Source: Staphylococcus hsinchuensis
GTDB taxonomy: Bacteria > Bacillota > Bacilli > Staphylococcales > Staphylococcaceae
DNA: 64,000 nt
Assembly (NCBI RefSeq): GCF_038789205.1
Contig: NZ_CP128355.1
Span: 1,798,001-1,862,000, forward strand
Direction: 5' to 3'
Of this stretch, positions 61,048-64,000 are shown one piece after another. A program made the translations under genes and the position numbers. Numbering within the stretch: the first letter of the stretch is position 1; each line of letters starts with the position of its first letter. The notes beneath the pieces are model-generated. The model was not told where the DNA came from, searched no databases, and saw only the letters and a list, made by a program, of their open reading frames with translations.

Positions 61048-62334
61048 ATGATTTTGACTAATGAACCATTAGCTTCCAAAATGAGACCAAACTCCATAGA
61101 CGATATTATTTCACAGCAACATCTTGTCGGCCCTAAAGGGATTATCAGGAGAATGGTTGAAACAAAAAGATTATCTTCAATGATTTTTCATGGTCCACCA
61201 GGCATTGGTAAAACAAGTATTGCAAAAGCCATTGCAGGAAGCACACAATTTAAATTTAGACAGTTAAATGCTGTTACAAATACAAAAAAAGATATGCAAC
61301 TCATTGTAGAAGAAGCTAAGATGTCTGGACAAGTAATCCTATTGTTAGACGAAATTCATCGATTAGACAAAGCTAAACAAGATTTCTTATTACCTTATTT
61401 AGAAAATGGAAAAATCATACTCATCGGTGCCACGACTTCTAATCCATACCATGCAATAAACCCTGCAATTCGTTCAAGAGCACAAATATTTGAGTTGTAT
61501 CCATTAGATGAAAATGACATTAGAGTTGCTATTGAGCGTGCAATAGAAAATGCTGAAGATGGTCTAGCATCTTATCATCCACAAGTTGAAGAAGGAGCAA
61601 TTGAGTATTTTGCTACACAAAGTCAAGGAGATGTCAGAAGTGCATTAAATGCTTTAGAATTAGCAGTATTAAGTGCACAACCAGAAGACGACGTCAGACA
61701 TGTTACATTGCAAGATGCAAAAGATTGCTTACAAAAAGGTGCATTCGTCAGTGATAAAGATGGCGATATGCATTATGATGTGATGAGTGCCTTTCAAAAA
61801 TCAATCCGAGGTAGTGATGTCAACGCTGCATTGCATTACCTTGCCCGCTTAATTGAAGCTGGAGACCTACCAACAATTGTACGTCGTTTGCTTGTAATTG
61901 CTTATGAAGATATCGGACTTGCTTCACCTGGTGCTGGTCAACGCACGTTAGCTGCTATTGAATCAGCTGAAAGACTAGGCTTTCCTGAAGCAAGAATCCC
62001 ATTAAGCCAAGCCGTAATTGAACTATGTCTTTCACCTAAATCAAACTCAGGCATTAAGGCAATTGATTCAGCATTGTCTGATATTAGAAAAGGCAACGTC
62101 GGACAAATACCTAATCATTTACGAGATGGACATTATTCAGGTGCAAAAGATTTAGGTCGCGCAATAGGATACAAATATCCACATAATTATGATAACGGAT
62201 TCGTTGCGCAACAATATTTACCGGATAAATTAAAAGATAAAATATATTATGAACCTAAAACAACTTCAAAAACAGAACAACAGTTTAAATCAATTTTCGA
62301 ACATATTAATCAATCACAACACAAAAACAAGTAA
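61048..62334 (+). CDS. rarA: Replication-associated recombination ATPase RarA (MgsA)
   Basis: A 428-residue AAA+ clamp-loader-like ATPase acting at stalled forks. Walker A HGPPGIGKTS, Walker B LLLDEIHRLDKAKQD, the ATTSNPYHAINPAIRSRA sensor region and the C-terminal tetramer domain (LRDGHYSGAKDLGRAIGYKY) are present. AAAGGTG precedes ATG 61048; a TTG three codons later is a possible alternative start. Confidence 0.95.
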   Translation: MILTNEPLASKMRPNSIDDIISQQHLVGPKGIIRRMVETKRLSSMIFHGPPGIGKTSIAKAIAGSTQFKFRQLNAVTNTKKDMQLIVEEAKMSGQVILLLDEIHRLDKAKQDFLLPYLENGKIILIGATTSNPYHAINPAIRSRAQIFELYPLDENDIRVAIERAIENAEDGLASYHPQVEEGAIEYFATQSQGDVRSALNALELAVLSAQPEDDVRHVTLQDAKDCLQKGAFVSDKDGDMHYDVMSAFQKSIRGSDVNAALHYLARLIEAGDLPTIVRRLLVIAYEDIGLASPGAGQRTLAAIESAERLGFPEARIPLSQAVIELCLSPKSNSGIKAIDSALSDIRKGNVGQIPNHLRDGHYSGAKDLGRAIGYKYPHNYDNGFVAQQYLPDKLKDKIYYEPKTTSKTEQQFKSIFEHINQSQHKNK

Positions 62335-62378
62335 TGATTTAAAACAAAATAGAAGCCGGGACATAAATACCTAGCATT

Positions 62379-62412
62379 AAGCCCATCAAAGATTTTGATC
62401 TTTGATGGGCTT
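62379..62412 (+). terminator. Hairpin terminator of rarA
   Basis: AAGCCCATCAAAGAT pairs perfectly with ATCTTTGATGGGCTT (15 bp, loop TTTG), followed by TTGTTATT. It opens a run of further hairpins. Confidence 0.82.
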
Positions 62413-62438
62413 GTTATTGCTCGCTTACCTAGGGGGCT

Positions 62439-62547
62439 GGGTCGAGCCTCGTTCTCGACCCAATCACAGTGGTATACAAGTGACCATTGTCACTTGCATT
62501 AAGAAGTACTAGCTTCAAAATATATCTATTTTGAAGCTAGTACTTCT
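62439..62547. repeat. Run of three further hairpins downstream of rarA
   Basis: GGGTCGAG/CTCGACCC (62439-62461), CAAGTGAC/GTCACTTG (62477-62496) and a perfect 21-bp stem from 62502-62522 to 62527-62547 with a 4-base loop. Together with the rarA terminator this makes four hairpins in 170 bases. The preceding GAAGCCGGGACATAAAT motif (62352-62368) is a dispersed intergenic motif in staphylococcal genomes by my recollection. No coding frame is present. Confidence 0.75.
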
Positions 62548-62659
62548 ATACAGGTGTCTCGCAAACAACACTTAGTTCTTATATATTATTACTACAAAAA
62601 AATAAGACACTTTCGTATAATTTAATAAAAACCACTAAACCAAATTAACGAGGTGTCTT

Positions 62660-62819
62660 ATGTATAAATTTATAACATGTCTCAAGAAACTCTACTGATG
62701 GAAACTGAAATGCTTATCCCTGACAAAATACCGTACAAATTGTAAATCATTTAGTAAAAAAATTCTAGAAAATGAATTCAACCATTCCTATGGTGCCTCT
62801 TCTTATCATCCTAAAATGT
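62660..62819 (+). pseudogene. Remnant of an IS1182-family transposase gene (N-terminal part)
   Basis: Split over several frames are pieces of the IS1182-type transposase N terminus. They are MYKF at 62660, MSQETLLMETEMLIPDKIPY from 62677, VQIVNHLVKKF and finally ENEFNHSYGASSYHPKMF. At least two frameshifts and stops break it. The homology ends at about 62819, against the end of tcdA, so the rest of the element is gone. The GAGGTGT ribosome-site-like motif and AT-rich sequence before 62660 may be the left end of the element. Confidence 0.75.
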
Positions 62820-62826
62820 TTTTATT

Positions 62827-63597
62827 TTATCTCTTATCTTTGATACGTGTGACTGGTATATCTTTTAAAATGTCATTAATAACATAACTTGAACAAATTA
62901 ATCCTACAACGCTTGGAACAAAAGCATTTGAAGATGGTGGCATTTGCCCTTTTCTTGATGGCGCATTTGCATCTCCAACTTTATCTTTGACGTCTTCTCT
63001 AATAACAATTGGACTTTCATCGGAAAAAACAACTGGTATTCCGCGACGAATGCCTAACTTTTTAAGTTTTTGACGTATAATCTTCGCCATAGGATCTGTA
63101 TGTGTCTGAGAAATGTCTGCAATTTGGAAACGAGTAGGATCTATTTTATTAGCAGCTCCCATACTTGAAATAACTTTAATATCTCTCTTTAAACATTCGT
63201 TCATTAAATGTACTTTATACATTATTGTATCACTCGCATCGATAAAATAATCGATGTCATACTCACTAAATAATGCTTCATACGTTTCTTCAGTATAAAA
63301 CATATGTAACGATGTAACCTTACACTCTGGATTTATTAATTTAATACGTTCTTCCATCAAATTAACTTTACTTTGTCCTACAGTGGTAGTGAGTGCATGT
63401 ATTTGTCGATTGACATTTGTTATATCCACATCATCTTTATCAATTAAAATAATATGTCCTATATTAGTACGTGCTAAAGCTTCTGCTGCAAATGAACCTA
63501 CTCCACCTACACCTAATACGACAACTGTTTTTTCTTTTAATAGGTCTAGACCTTCTTGGCCATATGCTAATTCGTTTCTAGAAAACTGATGTCTCAT
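62827..63597 (-). CDS. tcdA: tRNA threonylcarbamoyladenosine dehydratase TcdA
   Basis: TcdA (YrvM/CsdL) cyclises t6A37 of tRNA in an ATP-dependent way. The E1-like Rossmann motif VLGVGGVGSFAAEAL (about residues 31-45), DVDITNVNRQIHA and DASDTIMYK are present. 256 residues, intact, although an IS remnant abuts its 3' end. It lies between rarA and the 6S RNA gene. Confidence 0.95.
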   Translation of the reverse strand: MRHQFSRNELAYGQEGLDLLKEKTVVVLGVGGVGSFAAEALARTNIGHIILIDKDDVDITNVNRQIHALTTTVGQSKVNLMEERIKLINPECKVTSLHMFYTEETYEALFSEYDIDYFIDASDTIMYKVHLMNECLKRDIKVISSMGAANKIDPTRFQIADISQTHTDPMAKIIRQKLKKLGIRRGIPVVFSDESPIVIREDVKDKVGDANAPSRKGQMPPSSNAFVPSVVGLICSSYVINDILKDIPVTRIKDKR

Positions 63598-63734
63598 TTA
63601 AATCGTTACTCCTTAAAATAATAATGATTCTTATTAAACTACTATGCTTTAATATGTATTATATCGAACGAAACAATGATTGCCAACGTAAGATTAAATC
63701 AACTAACTATCTAATTTAAATTTTGCATTTTAAA

Positions 63735-63970
63735 CAAAAAAATACGCAAGACTTAAAGCCTTGCGTACCGATAGAGTCCGTCTGTGCCGTAGTTATAAAA
63801 TGCTTGATCATTCGGCCTGCTATATAACAGGTGGGTGCCCTGTTTCTTGTTTTGCAAGTCCTCCTTTAGAGGCGTGTGCGCTGCAAGAAAACCTATTGAG
63901 CTCCCTGATCAAAGTGCGTTAGGCCCAAATAAAAAGCAAACTTACGAACACTACAGATGACTATCTTATG
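63735..63970 (-). ncRNA. ssrS: 6S RNA (SsrS/BsrA type)
   Basis: A gene-free region after tcdA contains a long rod-like RNA on the minus strand. Opposed arms carry matching segments around TGATCA (63906-63911 and 63808-63813 on the plus strand). Hairpins such as CCTCCTTTAGAGG and GCCTGC/GCAGGC occupy the middle. It ends in a terminator TACGCAAG/CTTGCGTA (63743-63767) plus TTTTTTT. A -10 hexamer TATGAT (63982-63977) lies upstream; the -35 would be at the window edge. Position next to tcdA (yrvM) matches bsrA in Bacillus. 6S RNA binds sigma-A RNA polymerase in stationary phase. Confidence 0.82.
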
Positions 63971-64000
63971 CTAAATATCATACCACATAATTCCTATTTA

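Overview
The window is a low-GC Firmicute chromosome segment and almost certainly Staphylococcus. The gene order (rpoD-dnaG, hrcA-grpE-dnaK-dnaJ, comEA/EB/EC, alaS-recD2, mnmA, cymR-rarA-tcdA, 6S RNA) and the protein sequences are staphylococcal. Many proteins differ clearly from the S. aureus versions I remember, and an ABC-F gene sits in a core locus, so a coagulase-negative species is likely, perhaps of the S. saprophyticus/cohnii group. The species call is inference.

Layout. 1-3770 (minus): rpoD (5' part only), dnaG, ppsR and ccpN. 3844-5507 (plus): a glycine T-box and glyQS. 5570-9509 (minus): recO, era, cdd, dgkA, ybeY and phoH as one operon. 9920-12302 (minus): the flotillin operon (nfeD, floA, a membrane-anchored unknown). 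12702-20963 (minus): the heat-shock operon behind a CIRCE operator, running hrcA-grpE-dnaK-dnaJ-prmA-rsmE-mtaB, then rpsU with its own promoter. 21020-24116: hemW and lepA. 24349-24724 (plus): rpsT. 24732-34967 (minus): holA, comEC/EB/EA, yqeM-rsfS-yqeK-nadD-yhbY-aroE-yqeH-yqeG and mtnN. 

35210-37200 is the accessory part. It holds a small membrane protein gene, a degenerate second copy of the 3' end of the neighbouring NRAMP-like gene, a GyrI-like gene behind a structured leader, and a GNAT acetyltransferase gene killed by one TGA codon and bracketed by direct repeats. It looks like the remnant of an insertion at the 3' end of the NRAMP-like gene.

37210-42765 (minus) is a 5-oxoprolinase operon (pxpB-pxpC-accB-accC-pxpA plus an NRAMP-related transporter) with a cre-like box upstream. 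43154-48523 (minus): greA, udk, the tRNA wobble-uridine hydroxylation and methylation genes trhP2/trhP1/trmR, yrzB, ruvX and ireB. 48590-57032 (minus): alaS with an alanine T-box, recD2, a TPR protein, mnmA and a cysteine desulfurase. 57084-58937 (minus): an ABC-F ATPase of antibiotic-resistance type (Sal-like) with a long leader containing an upstream ORF. The rest holds a luciferase-like monooxygenase, two small stress proteins behind a sigma-B promoter, cymR, rarA, a run of hairpins, an IS1182-type transposase remnant, tcdA and 6S RNA.

Most of the window is conserved core sequence. The parts that merit attention are the 35.6-37.2 kb island, the ABC-F locus, the NRAMP-like transporter of the pxp operon, the non-AUG start of ccpN, and the hairpin/IS debris at 62.4-62.8 kb.
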